Positions 7,446 to 14,608 of a stretch of DNA of 18,042 nucleotides are shown here, piece after piece; the first letter of the stretch is position 1; each line of letters starts with the position of its first letter. The stretch comes from Syntrophobacter sp. DG_60 (GTDB taxonomy: Bacteria; Desulfobacterota; Desulfofervidia; Desulfofervidales; DG-60). Where the stretch lies: assembly GCA_001304365.1 (NCBI GenBank), contig LJNA01000010.1:1-18042 (forward strand), read 5' to 3'. The position numbers were made by a program, and so were the translations under genes. The notes below the pieces were generated by a model. The model did no database searches and was not told where the DNA came from. It worked only from the letters and a program-made list of their open reading frames with translations.

Positions 7446-8168
7446 GTGATTGAGATTGTGGATTTACATAAATCTTTTGGCAACCTCGAGGTACTAAAAG
7501 GTATTAATCTAAAAATAGAAAAAGGAAAGATTACTGCCATTATTGGTAAAAGCGGTGAAGGAAAGACCATTCTTGTAAAACACATTGTGGCTTTACTAAA
7601 GCCAGATAAGGGGAAAGTTCTTATAGATGGTGTGGATATAAATGGGCTTAAAGAAAGGGCCTTAGCTAAGATAAGGCGCCGTTTTGGCATGCTCTTTCAA
7701 GAATCTGCCCTTTTTGACTCTATGACAGTAGAGGAAAATGTGGCCTTTCCTTTAAGGGAACATAGAAATTTGAAAGAAGAGGAAATAAAGGCATTGGTAA
7801 AGAAAAAGTTAGAGATGGTAAAGCTTTTTGATATTGAACACAAACTGCCATCTGAACTTTCTGGTGGTATGAAAAAGAGGGTGGGTCTGGCAAGGGCCAT
7901 TGCCTTAGAGCCTGAGATTATTATTTATGATGAACCCACTATAGGCCTTGATCCTATCACTGGTAGTGCTATTTATGAGCTTATTTTAGATATGCAGAGG
8001 CATTTAAATGGTACCAGCATCGTTATTACTCACGATGTACCTGCAATCTTTCGTATTGTAGATAAGGTTGGCGTATTGAGTGGTGGGAGGATTATAGCAT
8101 ATGGCACTCCAGAAGAGATTATCCGTTCTGAAAATAAAGAAGTACAGGAATTTTTAAAACAAAAATGA
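7446..8168 (+). CDS. mlaF: MlaF-type lipid ABC transporter ATP-binding protein
   Basis: The 240-residue ABC ATPase should power the MlaE permease. Visible motifs are Walker A GKSGEGKT (~34-41), Q-loop MLFQESALFDSMTVEENVAFPL (the 'ESALFDS' form is typical of MlaF), signature LSGGMKKRVGLARA (~139-152), Walker B IIIYDEPTIGLD (~159-170) and the H-loop THD. The start is taken as GTG 7446, giving the usual MIEIVDLHKSFG beginning. An in-frame TTG at 7425 would add seven residues without a ribosome site. The gene is divergent from mlaE-mlaD, although mlaF usually precedes mlaE in one operon. Its stop overlaps the thioesterase start by four bases (ATGA). Confidence 0.93.
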   Translation: MIEIVDLHKSFGNLEVLKGINLKIEKGKITAIIGKSGEGKTILVKHIVALLKPDKGKVLIDGVDINGLKERALAKIRRRFGMLFQESALFDSMTVEENVAFPLREHRNLKEEEIKALVKKKLEMVKLFDIEHKLPSELSGGMKKRVGLARAIALEPEIIIYDEPTIGLDPITGSAIYELILDMQRHLNGTSIVITHDVPAIFRIVDKVGVLSGGRIIAYGTPEEIIRSENKEVQEFLKQK

Positions 8169-8548
8169 AAATTCAGCCTCACGCCCCATTTGAATTGCTC
8201 TTGGGTATAGAGATTGAAGAAAAGGGCAGTGGAGAGGCCTTAATCAAGATGCCTTATCAGAAAAGGCTAACAAACCCCATGGGCGCTATCCATGGAGGGG
8301 CAATTGCCTCTTTGGCAGATACTGCCATGGCCATTGCTGCAAAGTCTACCCTTTCACCCAATGTCAATTGCTATACAGCAAAATTTCAAATAAGATATAA
8401 GTCTCAGGCAAAAAATGGGATAATTTGGGCCAAGGCAAAGGTAAAGGAAAATAGAAAAAGACTAATATATATGGAGGCCACTGTTACCAATGAATCAGGG
8501 GAGACTTTAGCCTTAGCCGATGCCGTATTTATGGTTACAAATGAATAA
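8165..8548 (+). CDS. Hotdog-fold acyl-CoA thioesterase (PaaI family)
   Basis: The 127-residue product is a single hotdog domain. The family signature NPMGAIHGGAIASLADTA lies at ~37-54, with the conserved HGG and the acidic residue on the following helix expected to act in thioester hydrolysis; the later strands CYTAKFQIRYKS and ALADAVFMV complete the fold. Small PaaI-type enzymes hydrolyse aryl- or acyl-CoA thioesters in the cytoplasm; the substrate cannot be told from sequence. The ATG overlaps the mlaF stop (ATGA), implying translational coupling. This may place it in lipid turnover linked to the transporter, but that link is inference. It converges with the PAP2-like gene seven bases away. 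Confidence 0.85.
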   Translation: MKIQPHAPFELLLGIEIEEKGSGEALIKMPYQKRLTNPMGAIHGGAIASLADTAMAIAAKSTLSPNVNCYTAKFQIRYKSQAKNGIIWAKAKVKENRKRLIYMEATVTNESGETLALADAVFMVTNE

Positions 8549-8555
8549 CATCCAC

Positions 8556-9602
8556 CTATCGGCCTTTGGTATTTCCCCCCTCTGTGTTTCTTATAAAGAT
8601 ATAGATAGGGTAAACAACAATTATACCAATAACATCATCTGCTACATAATGAAAGCCCAAAACAAGGCTACCTAAAATAGTGAGGAAAAGAAACAAAAAA
8701 GATACCAAAACAAGCCATTTACTACAGAATTCACGGGCCATCAGGAGTAATAAAAGCGCATAGCCTACATGAAAACTAGGAAAGGCAGCAATGGGGGTAA
8801 TGGCCTTTCCCTTTAATAGGGTAAATGCCTCTACCCCTTTGGTTAAAAATAGACTTTCCTGTTGGAAACAGTGATTGTGATAATTCCAACTAAATAGCTT
8901 ATCAGGTAGATAATTGAAATAATCCTTGGCAATATAGATAGGGGAAACCGCAGGGAGAAGGCAGTGCAAAATCCCAAATATCATAAGACTTAAGCCATAT
9001 ACCCCAAAGAGTCTCCTCTTAAATTTCTCATTTGAAGACATGAGTGCAAAGAGAAAAAGCCAATGGGCGAAACCCCAAACAGGGACATAAACAATGTCTA
9101 GAAACTTGTAGGTCCAAGTGGGCAATGAAGCAAAGATAGGGTGCACCAATGACCAAAATGACCCTTCCCACTCCCATAAAGGAATGTGGTGATTATAAAT
9201 GCTGCCATAAAGCTTAAGGGTAAAATAGACCTGAATTATTAAAAAAAATGGCATTACCCATTTAAACCAGGTATTGAATAGATTATTTTTCCATTTTTTT
9301 GGAATAATAGGCAAATTTTTGTGAAAAGATCGGTTAAATAAATATTCAACAAAAATCAGAATCCCAAGGCCTATTAGTGATTCTCTAAACCAATGGCTTC
9401 TAAAGGCAAATTGGAATAGATAGCACTTAAAATCCATATTTAGATAGCATTGACCTAAGAGGGTGCCTTTGGCTATCTCTTGGAAGGCAAAAAACAAATT
9501 CAGAATTAAATATATATAAAAATAGCGTAGAATAGGTTCTTTAAGCCAGCCATTTAGACTAACAATTTTATAAGGAATGGCTAGTCTTTTATTTGAATTC
9601 AA
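8556..9602 (-). CDS. PAP2-superfamily integral membrane protein (phosphatase or inositol-phosphotransferase-like)
   Basis: The 348-residue protein has about six to eight hydrophobic spans. Its C-terminal third carries the PAP2 active-site pair: FPSFH (~274-278, followed by VGYALLLLL) and GFHYVADDVIG (~316-326), with His278, His318 and Asp322 as the likely catalytic set. The first classic phosphatase motif (K-x6-RP) is not visible, so it resembles the PAP2_3 / AUR1-like branch, in which members can transfer headgroups rather than simply hydrolyse phosphate. The substrate could be a phospholipid or a polyprenyl phosphate. The start is TTG 9602, supported by AAGGA seven bases upstream and by a near-consensus promoter 29 bases upstream; no ATG lies near. 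Confidence 0.8.
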   Translation of the reverse strand: MNSNKRLAIPYKIVSLNGWLKEPILRYFYIYLILNLFFAFQEIAKGTLLGQCYLNMDFKCYLFQFAFRSHWFRESLIGLGILIFVEYLFNRSFHKNLPIIPKKWKNNLFNTWFKWVMPFFLIIQVYFTLKLYGSIYNHHIPLWEWEGSFWSLVHPIFASLPTWTYKFLDIVYVPVWGFAHWLFLFALMSSNEKFKRRLFGVYGLSLMIFGILHCLLPAVSPIYIAKDYFNYLPDKLFSWNYHNHCFQQESLFLTKGVEAFTLLKGKAITPIAAFPSFHVGYALLLLLMAREFCSKWLVLVSFLFLFLTILGSLVLGFHYVADDVIGIIVVYPIYIFIRNTEGGNTKGR

Positions 9603-9630
9603 GAAATTTTCCTTGATTAAAATTTAGGGT

Positions 9631-9659
9631 AATATAGGCTTTTTCTTTTGATTTGTCAA
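9631..9659 (-). promoter_or_regulatory. Sigma70-like promoter for the PAP2-like gene
   Basis: On the minus strand a perfect TTGACA (9659-9654) and TATATT (9636-9631) are separated by 17 bases. Transcription should start near 9624, giving a leader of about 20 bases that contains the AAGGA ribosome site. This supports the TTG start and makes the gene independent of the upstream glycosyltransferase. Confidence 0.65.
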
Positions 9660-9709
9660 ATACTTAAGAGAATAAGATTTTTTCGTTTTTCATCCGTTGA
9701 GTTAAATAA

Positions 9710-11182
9710 CTAATTCATATTACATTGATATATTAAAATATTTTCTGATTTCAGGGTGCATCTACAGCTTCTCATTTTATCTAAATAATCTGAGATCCTT
9801 CGAAGATATGGATAATTATTCATAATCACCAGACAGGAATCCATTTTTTTAAAGTATTGTATGAAATCCTTTAAATTTGAGTCAAATTGAAAAAGTTCTC
9901 CCTTTTTAGTAAATTTAGATCTTGTAACGTTGTTCCCTATGTACGAAAAGTATCGAAACCCCTTTCCTTTTTTGTCCAATCTTTGCAATATATACCTCTT
10001 TGAATTCTCCTTTGTCAGATAGAATGCAAAAGAGCGGGTATTATTTGTTAATATGGTTTTCCCCTCATATTTTTGACTACATAATTTTACTACTGAGCAC
10101 CAATTTTGATATTTATTATTATCCGCATAAAATCCATCAAACCACATTGATTCATAATGCGAAAGTAGACGATATGGCAGGAAATAAAGAAAAATAAGCA
10201 ATACTGTTAAGAGAATCTTCAGATGCTTTGTCTTTATATCGCTTGTCAACTCTCTTATTCCATAGCTACCGCAAAGCAAAAAAATCGGGAAGACACTATA
10301 AGCATATCTTTCAAATGGACGTATAACCGGGCAAAGAAGCAAATACAATAAAACAAAGGCAAAAATCAGTATTATTAAAATATCTTTATCTTGCATTAAG
10401 TTTACCCTGGTGGACTTGGAAAATATATACAATGTCCCTGCCCAAACCGATAAAGGAAAATAATAAAGCATAGCGAGGTAATTATAAAAGAAACGATGGT
10501 GCGTTAACCTCGTTGTATGATAAGTAAAACCAACAATTGCAATCCAAATAATCGGAATATAACTGAAAATTACCACTTTATTTTCTTTAAAGATTTCTTT
10601 TTTGCCATATCCTTTAATCCAAAGTGATATAATATAAAGAACGAAAACAACCACTCCCATATAGTGAGTGTACATTAAAAGGATAAAAGCCGTGTTTCTT
10701 AAAACTTTATTATTTTTAATTATTCCTATAAACGCCAGTTGAAGAAAAAAGAAGAGATAGGGGTACATGGTAGCGGAAATGCTATACCTTACAAAAAGCC
10801 CGGATGTTACTATTGCTGCTATAGAGGCAATACTAATAATGATGGAATTTGTTAAATATTTTAAATTTAACCACAGAAGCACCAATCCAATTGAACTAAA
10901 TATTAAGGCAGAGATTCTAAAGAGAATTTCTACTTTTACACCATCTAAAATTTTCAGCAAAGCCCATTGAAACAGATAAATAAAGGGCGGATGTCTGCAA
11001 AAAACCGGGTCATAGTAATAGTCAGAAATAAAAGGGTGCTCTGAAAGGTTGGCATAAACAGCTTCATCATAAAAAAAATCTCCTCCCAGACCATTTCTGA
11101 TGGCTTCCCACCATAATATTATTAAAGATAAAGTAATAAGAATAAGAAGTATAATGCGTTGGTGGTTTATTTTTACACTCAT
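9710..11182 (-). CDS. GT-C family membrane glycosyltransferase (GT39/ArnT-like)
   Basis: The 490-residue protein has one N-terminal span (~8-25), then an extracytoplasmic loop with the GT-C acidic pair in FFYDEAVYANL (Asp39-Glu40) and the RHPPFIYL segment (~63-70). About ten further hydrophobic spans lead to a soluble C-terminal domain of ~130 residues. This is the layout of GT39/GT83 enzymes, which move a sugar from a polyprenyl-phosphate donor to a lipid or protein on the outer face of the inner membrane. The neighbouring Dpm1-GtrA enzyme could make that donor. ATG 11182 lacks a ribosome site, but TATACT ends five bases before it. The acceptor is unknown. The coding sequence looks more AT-rich than its neighbours, judged by eye. 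Confidence 0.75.
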   Translation of the reverse strand: MSVKINHQRIILLILITLSLIILWWEAIRNGLGGDFFYDEAVYANLSEHPFISDYYYDPVFCRHPPFIYLFQWALLKILDGVKVEILFRISALIFSSIGLVLLWLNLKYLTNSIIISIASIAAIVTSGLFVRYSISATMYPYLFFFLQLAFIGIIKNNKVLRNTAFILLMYTHYMGVVVFVLYIISLWIKGYGKKEIFKENKVVIFSYIPIIWIAIVGFTYHTTRLTHHRFFYNYLAMLYYFPLSVWAGTLYIFSKSTRVNLMQDKDILIILIFAFVLLYLLLCPVIRPFERYAYSVFPIFLLCGSYGIRELTSDIKTKHLKILLTVLLIFLYFLPYRLLSHYESMWFDGFYADNNKYQNWCSVVKLCSQKYEGKTILTNNTRSFAFYLTKENSKRYILQRLDKKGKGFRYFSYIGNNVTRSKFTKKGELFQFDSNLKDFIQYFKKMDSCLVIMNNYPYLRRISDYLDKMRSCRCTLKSENILIYQCNMN

Positions 11183-11223
11183 AGTTTAGTATAGTGCAGA
11201 ATTTAAGCTAGCTGAAGAGTTAA

Positions 11224-11352
11224 TCATTTGTGTCTTTTTGATCTGGGTAAAAATAATTTTGAAAAGGTAATGTATTTGTTACCAAGAAAATTAAAAATTG
11301 CAGCTATAAAAATCCCCATAAGGCTTGCAAGAATATACAGGCGACCCTTTAC
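11224..11352 (-). pseudogene. Remnant of a second GtrA gene (C-terminal ~41 codons)
   Basis: Read on the minus strand from 11352, this stretch encodes VKGRLYILASLMGIFIAAIF and then NFLGNKYITFSKLFLPRSKR, ending HK and TGA at 11226-11224. It matches the C-terminus of the intact GtrA domain at 12468-12600 almost residue for residue, and the DNA is similar over ~110 bases (roughly 85% by eye, many differences silent). An in-frame TGA stands just upstream at 11355-11353 and homology fades there, so no start or N-terminal part remains. It is the tail of a deleted paralogue. Confidence 0.8.
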
Positions 11353-11387
11353 TCAATAATTAGTATCTAAAAATAAGTGCCTCATTT

Positions 11388-12362
11388 TTAAGTACTGCAA
11401 TTTTCTTCATCTTTGTGGTTGCTACTATGAGTTATTAAATAGATAAAAAAAGGGATGCCCAAGGTAGCATAAAGAAAATAGCTATAGAGTGAATAAAGGA
11501 TAGCCACACCTAGGATGACTGAGGCTGGTGCAAACGCCTTAAAGAAAAAGATCATGGCCGCATCCCTAGTGCCTACCCCTGCTAAGGTGATTGGTAATAT
11601 TCCTGCAAAGATGCTAAGCGGCAGCCGGGCAGCTATCTCTATTAAGGGGATATGGATACCGAATGCCTTAAAAAAGAGCAATGCTTGCACTACTGGAAAA
11701 AACCATTTTATAGATGAGAAACCTCCAGCTACTGCAGCATATTTAGGGCACGAAGATAAAATATTTGTGGCTTGAATAACCAAATTAGCTTTATCCAGTA
11801 ATGGACCTTTCCTTTCCTTAAAAAGCTTTTCAAAAAGCCATAGTCCTTGATTTAAAAGGGCTACTAAGACCAAAAGCCCTATAAAGACTATAGCAAATGT
11901 CTTGCTTTTAATGGCTACAGCCCCTAAAAGACCTATCAAGGCCAAACAGCTAACATCCAATATCTTTTCAGCTACAATGCTACCAAATACCATGCTCTTT
12001 GAATTCTTTTTACCAACAAAGGCTACCCTAAAAAAATCCCCTGTCCTAGAAGGTAAAAATATATTAAGGGGCCAAGCCCCCATGGTCAAAATCATACAAT
12101 TTAAAATACCTATCTTCTGACCTGTGGCCCGTAAGACCCAGTGCCATCGTAAAGCACTGATAAAAGGGGAAATCAAGGCTAAAAGAAGGGCCATTAAGGC
12201 ATATTTTAAGTCAAGTACATTAAAAGCAGCTACTAATTCTTTAGAACCAACAAATTTCACCAATACCCACAATACTGCTACAGTCAGGCAAAGGCTTAAA
12301 AAGAGCTTAAACTTCCACTTTGAGGGTAAAAGATTTGCCATTGTTTTGGAAATGAAAAACAC
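11388..12362 (-). CDS. UPF0104 / LPG-synthase-type multi-pass membrane protein (flippase-like)
   Basis: The 324-residue protein has about eight hydrophobic spans and the UPF0104 (lysylphosphatidylglycerol synthase TM region; AglD-like) hallmarks: LNIFLPSRTGDFFRV (~99-113, the family's 'P-x-R-x-G-(E/D)-x-x-R' motif), IVAEKILDV, and LAGVGTRDAAM (the later 'G-x-G-x-R-(E/D)' motif). There is no soluble LPG-synthase catalytic domain. Members near glycosyltransferases are thought to move or modify lipid-linked substrates, but biochemical function is mostly unproven. The longest start is GTG 12362, with GGAGG rather far upstream (15 bases). ATG 12341, seven codons in, is an alternative. It lies between the GtrA remnant and the Dpm1-GtrA gene on the same strand. 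Confidence 0.82.
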   Translation of the reverse strand: MFFISKTMANLLPSKWKFKLFLSLCLTVAVLWVLVKFVGSKELVAAFNVLDLKYALMALLLALISPFISALRWHWVLRATGQKIGILNCMILTMGAWPLNIFLPSRTGDFFRVAFVGKKNSKSMVFGSIVAEKILDVSCLALIGLLGAVAIKSKTFAIVFIGLLVLVALLNQGLWLFEKLFKERKGPLLDKANLVIQATNILSSCPKYAAVAGGFSSIKWFFPVVQALLFFKAFGIHIPLIEIAARLPLSIFAGILPITLAGVGTRDAAMIFFFKAFAPASVILGVAILYSLYSYFLYATLGIPFFIYLITHSSNHKDEENCST

Positions 12363-12467
12363 CTGCTAATCTTATTGCCTCCATTCTAAGTTAGTTTAAA
12401 TTTTTTGCAAAACTAAGTTAAGTTTCAACCAATTGTCCTTCTGAACACTGATGCCGCTCTATTAATT

Positions 12468-13580
12468 CTATTCTTTGATCTTTGAGCTGCGTAGAAATAA
12501 TTTTGAAAAGGCAATATGTTTGCTACCAAGGAAATTAAAAATAGCAGCTACAAAAATTCCTATAAGACTTGCAAGGATATATAAATGGCCTTTTCCCATG
12601 CCAGTATATTCTATTAAGATGTGCATTGTGCTAATTCTTATGCATAAACCCAGCAATCTTACCAAGATAAAGGTGGGATAACTGTATCGAAAAATGGTAA
12701 ATTTCCCTATCTTGAATGTCCAGAAAAGGTTAAGAAAATAATTGACAGTTGCTGCCACGATAAATGCAAAGACTGCGGAAAGACGAGGGTCTAAAAATAG
12801 CAACTCAACACAACTAATCAATACTGCTGTATCAATAAGCAACGAAACGAGACCAACTAGGCAAAATTTAAAAAATTCAAAGATGGTAGGAAATTTATAA
12901 CAATGGAGATTAAATAAATGTTGAAGGTATTTTAAACCCACTTTTAAGTTAAGTTTACTCCTTCCCTTCTGGCGGGTGGTAAAGATAATAGGAACTTCCA
13001 CTACACGCGGCCTGGATTTAACAATTATCTCTAGTGGGAGTTTCCAGCTTATGGGATTAAGATTCGTATCTTTGAGGATCGATTTTCTAATAGCCATAAA
13101 CCCACCAGTTGGGTCAGTGGCAGTAGTTATACCTCTAGCAAGTAACCCTGCCACCTTGCTTATTGTTTTTCTAATAAAAGAGGAGTCCTGAAATCCACCT
13201 CCTTTAATATACCTGCTACCTAAAGTTACATCTGCTTTCTTTTCAATGATGGGCTTAAGCATATCTGGAATGGCCTCTACAGGATGGCTTAAATCGGCAT
13301 CCATGACGACACATATTTCACCACGAGTCATCTGAAGACCCATTAAAATCGCTGTACCTAAACCTCTTTTATTCTTCCGAATATGGACTTTGACAGGATA
13401 TTTATTTGAAAATTTTTTGGCAATTTCTGCTGTACCATCAGGAGAATTATCGTCTATTACAATAACTTCTGCACCGATTCTAGCTTTTTCGAGTATATTA
13501 AAAATTCTTGGTATAATTATAGGTAAGTTTTCTGCCTCGTTATATGTGGGTAAAATTATTGAAATTATTTCTTTAGACAC
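12468..13580 (-). CDS. Dolichyl/polyprenyl-phosphate mannosyltransferase-like GT2 fused to a GtrA domain
   Basis: The 370-residue protein joins two domains. Residues 1-~228 form a Dpm1-like GT2 fold: ISIILPTYNEAENL, VIDDNSPDGT (~41-50), RGLGTAI, the nucleotide/metal site DADLSHP (94-100), LGSRY, TDPTGGF and VVEVPIIF. Residues ~235-362 form a four-span GtrA domain (FFKFCLVGLVSLLIDTAVL to IAAxxxNFLG-type end). Such fusions make a polyprenyl-phosphate hexose on the cytoplasmic side, with GtrA thought to help flip it. The GT-C gene two genes downstream is the natural user. The start GTG 13580 has no ribosome site. The C-terminal DNA is duplicated at 11224-11352. Confidence 0.92.
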   Translation of the reverse strand: MSKEIISIILPTYNEAENLPIIIPRIFNILEKARIGAEVIVIDDNSPDGTAEIAKKFSNKYPVKVHIRKNKRGLGTAILMGLQMTRGEICVVMDADLSHPVEAIPDMLKPIIEKKADVTLGSRYIKGGGFQDSSFIRKTISKVAGLLARGITTATDPTGGFMAIRKSILKDTNLNPISWKLPLEIIVKSRPRVVEVPIIFTTRQKGRSKLNLKVGLKYLQHLFNLHCYKFPTIFEFFKFCLVGLVSLLIDTAVLISCVELLFLDPRLSAVFAFIVAATVNYFLNLFWTFKIGKFTIFRYSYPTFILVRLLGLCIRISTMHILIEYTGMGKGHLYILASLIGIFVAAIFNFLGSKHIAFSKLFLRSSKIKE

Positions 13581-13660
13581 TCGTTGATTAGATAACCGAA
13601 TAGTAATTTTTATGCAAGTTTAAACTGAAATTTTTTAAAATATATTAAACTGTGTAGGCG

Positions 13661-13816
13661 GTGGATTATTCTTATATTACAAAAAAGCTAGATTTACTCA
13701 TTATTTCACTTTTTACTGTTATTATTACCGTTTTCATTTATTTAAAAACAGGGCAGATTAATCTAAATAATACTTCTATCATTTTTTCTAGTGTTATTAT
13801 TACGATGTTGCTTTAG
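13661..13816 (+). other. Small membrane-protein-like reading frame (possible truncated N-terminus)
   Basis: From GTG 13661 a 51-codon frame reads VDYSYITKKLDLLIISLFTV and continues with two hydrophobic spans around a KTGQINLNN turn, ending at TAG 13814-13816. It looks like the start of a multi-span membrane protein that stops abruptly. A ribosome site is not convincing. It ends eight bases from the end of the truncated GT2 gene on the other strand, so both could be cut at one junction. The AT-rich DNA could also give such a frame by chance. Confidence 0.3.
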
Positions 13817-13823
13817 TGTTAGC

Positions 13824-14198
13824 TTAATCTTTCAATTTTCTCATTATAATGTCATATCCGCTTTCCAGTTTCTTAAGCAAATTTGGGATGTCTTTAGGAT
13901 CATGTTGTAAATCGGCATCCATAGTCACTATGTTTCTACCTTCAGCATTTTCTAACCCTGCTGCAATTGCCGCGCTTTGGCCATAGTTGGATAATAATTT
14001 AACCACCTTTATCCTTGTATCTTGTTTTGCCAATTGATGTAAAATTTTTGGAGAATTATCAACACTGCTATCGTCTACAAATACTATTTCATACTCCTTA
14101 CCTATGGACTCTAAAAAAGGTTTTAACTCTTTATACAAGATTTTAAGATTTTCTTCCTTGTTATAAACAGGAATCACTATAGATAAATATTTTGGCAT
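13824..14198 (-). pseudogene. Truncated GT2 glycosyltransferase (ArnC/Dpm-like), N-terminal third only
   Basis: The 124-residue frame begins at ATG 14198 (MPKYLSIVIPVYNKEENL), a standard GT2 start; an in-frame TTG at 14231 is less likely. It has VFVDDSSVDNS (~40-50), SNYGQSAAIAAGLENAEG and the DADLQHD site (94-100), as in ArnC/DPMS-type polyprenyl-phosphate glycosyltransferases. Those enzymes are normally about 300 residues or more, with C-terminal membrane spans. Here the frame stops at LESGYDIIMRKLKD, before the rest of the catalytic domain. The missing part is not seen in any frame downstream. A deletion is the likely cause, and the product is probably inactive. It is divergent from the riboswitch-controlled operon. 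Confidence 0.75.
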
Positions 14199-14250
14199 TT
14201 TTTTATAGTCTAAACAAAAATTCTTTTTCAAGAAATAATACTTATGACTG

Positions 14251-14279
14251 TTGACTTTGGCATTGAGCCGATGTATAAG
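14251..14279 (+). promoter_or_regulatory. Sigma70-like promoter of the cobalamin riboswitch operon
   Basis: TTGACT (14251-14256) and TATAAG (14274-14279) are 17 bases apart, each 5 of 6 to consensus. Transcription is expected at about 14285-14287, exactly where the first stem of the riboswitch begins. Confidence 0.7.
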
Positions 14280-14284
14280 GAGAC

Positions 14285-14452
14285 TGTATGGGTGCCCTTT
14301 TCTGGGCTTAATAGGGAAGCAGGTGAAAGGCCTGCGTGGTCCCGCCGCTGTAACCGGGGACGAAACCTATAAAAAAGCCACTGGGTGCTTTTAGGTGCCT
14401 GGGAAGGCGTGGGGAGTAGGAAGAGCCGGGAGTCAGAAGACCTGCCCATACA
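14285..14452 (+). promoter_or_regulatory. Cobalamin (B12) riboswitch aptamer
   Basis: The closing stem is TGTATGGG (14285-14292) with CCCATACA (14445-14452). Conserved elements appear in order: GGGTGCC (14290-14296); GGGAAGCAGGTGAAAGGCCTGC (from 14314); GGTCCCGCCGCTGTAACCGGGG (from 14338); AAGCCACTGGG (from 14376); CTGGGAAGG (from 14399); and the B12 box AGTCAGAAGACCTGCC (14431-14446). This is the standard adenosylcobalamin-type layout, as found upstream of btuB and cobalamin genes. Together with the terminator downstream it should reduce transcription of the receptor operon when cobalamin is plentiful. Confidence 0.95.
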
Positions 14453-14460
14453 ATAGATAG

Positions 14461-14490
14461 CTTGCCGTTTGGCGAGGATTGGCCGGCAAG
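14461..14490 (+). promoter_or_regulatory. Hairpin between aptamer and terminator (possible expression-platform element)
   Basis: CTTGCCG (14461-14467) pairs with CGGCAAG (14484-14490) around a G-rich loop. It lies between the aptamer and the terminator. The following bases (GTAGGGC near 14498-14504, and the short GCTG/CAGC hairpin ending in 14525) could compete with the 5' side of the terminator. An antiterminator role is inference. Confidence 0.45.
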
Positions 14491-14523
14491 AGGGGTGTAG
14501 GGCAAAGAAAAAAGCTGGGTGCA

Positions 14524-14564
14524 GCCCTTAGGCCTTTTTGGTCTAAGGGCTTTTTTTATTTTTT
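14524..14564 (+). terminator. Rho-independent terminator of the riboswitch
   Basis: GCCCTTAGGCC (14524-14534) pairs with GGTCTAAGGGC (14540-14550), one G-U pair, with a T5 loop, followed by TTTTTTTATTTTTT (14551-14564). It lies 45 bases before the receptor start, so control is most likely by premature termination. The start codon has its own exposed ribosome site after the terminator. Confidence 0.88.
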
Positions 14565-14608
14565 CCTACCTCCTCCCGGTAAAAAAAAGATCTTTGGGGA
14601 GGTAAGCC

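Noticed and set aside
7397..7900. Minus-strand frames opposite mlaF
   Set aside because: They are shadows of the well-supported ATPase and show no family signal.
11224..11352. A genuine small membrane-protein gene
   Set aside because: There is an in-frame stop and no usable start at its upstream edge, and it matches only the tail of the neighbouring GtrA domain.
12380..12425. Direct AACTTAG-type repeats upstream of the UPF0104 gene as an operator
   Set aside because: They are short and in very AT-rich DNA; chance cannot be excluded and no symmetry points to a known regulator.
14228..14505. Two open minus-strand frames of 65-73 codons across the riboswitch
   Set aside because: They are antisense to a fully conserved cobalamin aptamer and have arginine/proline-rich, low-complexity translations with no domain.
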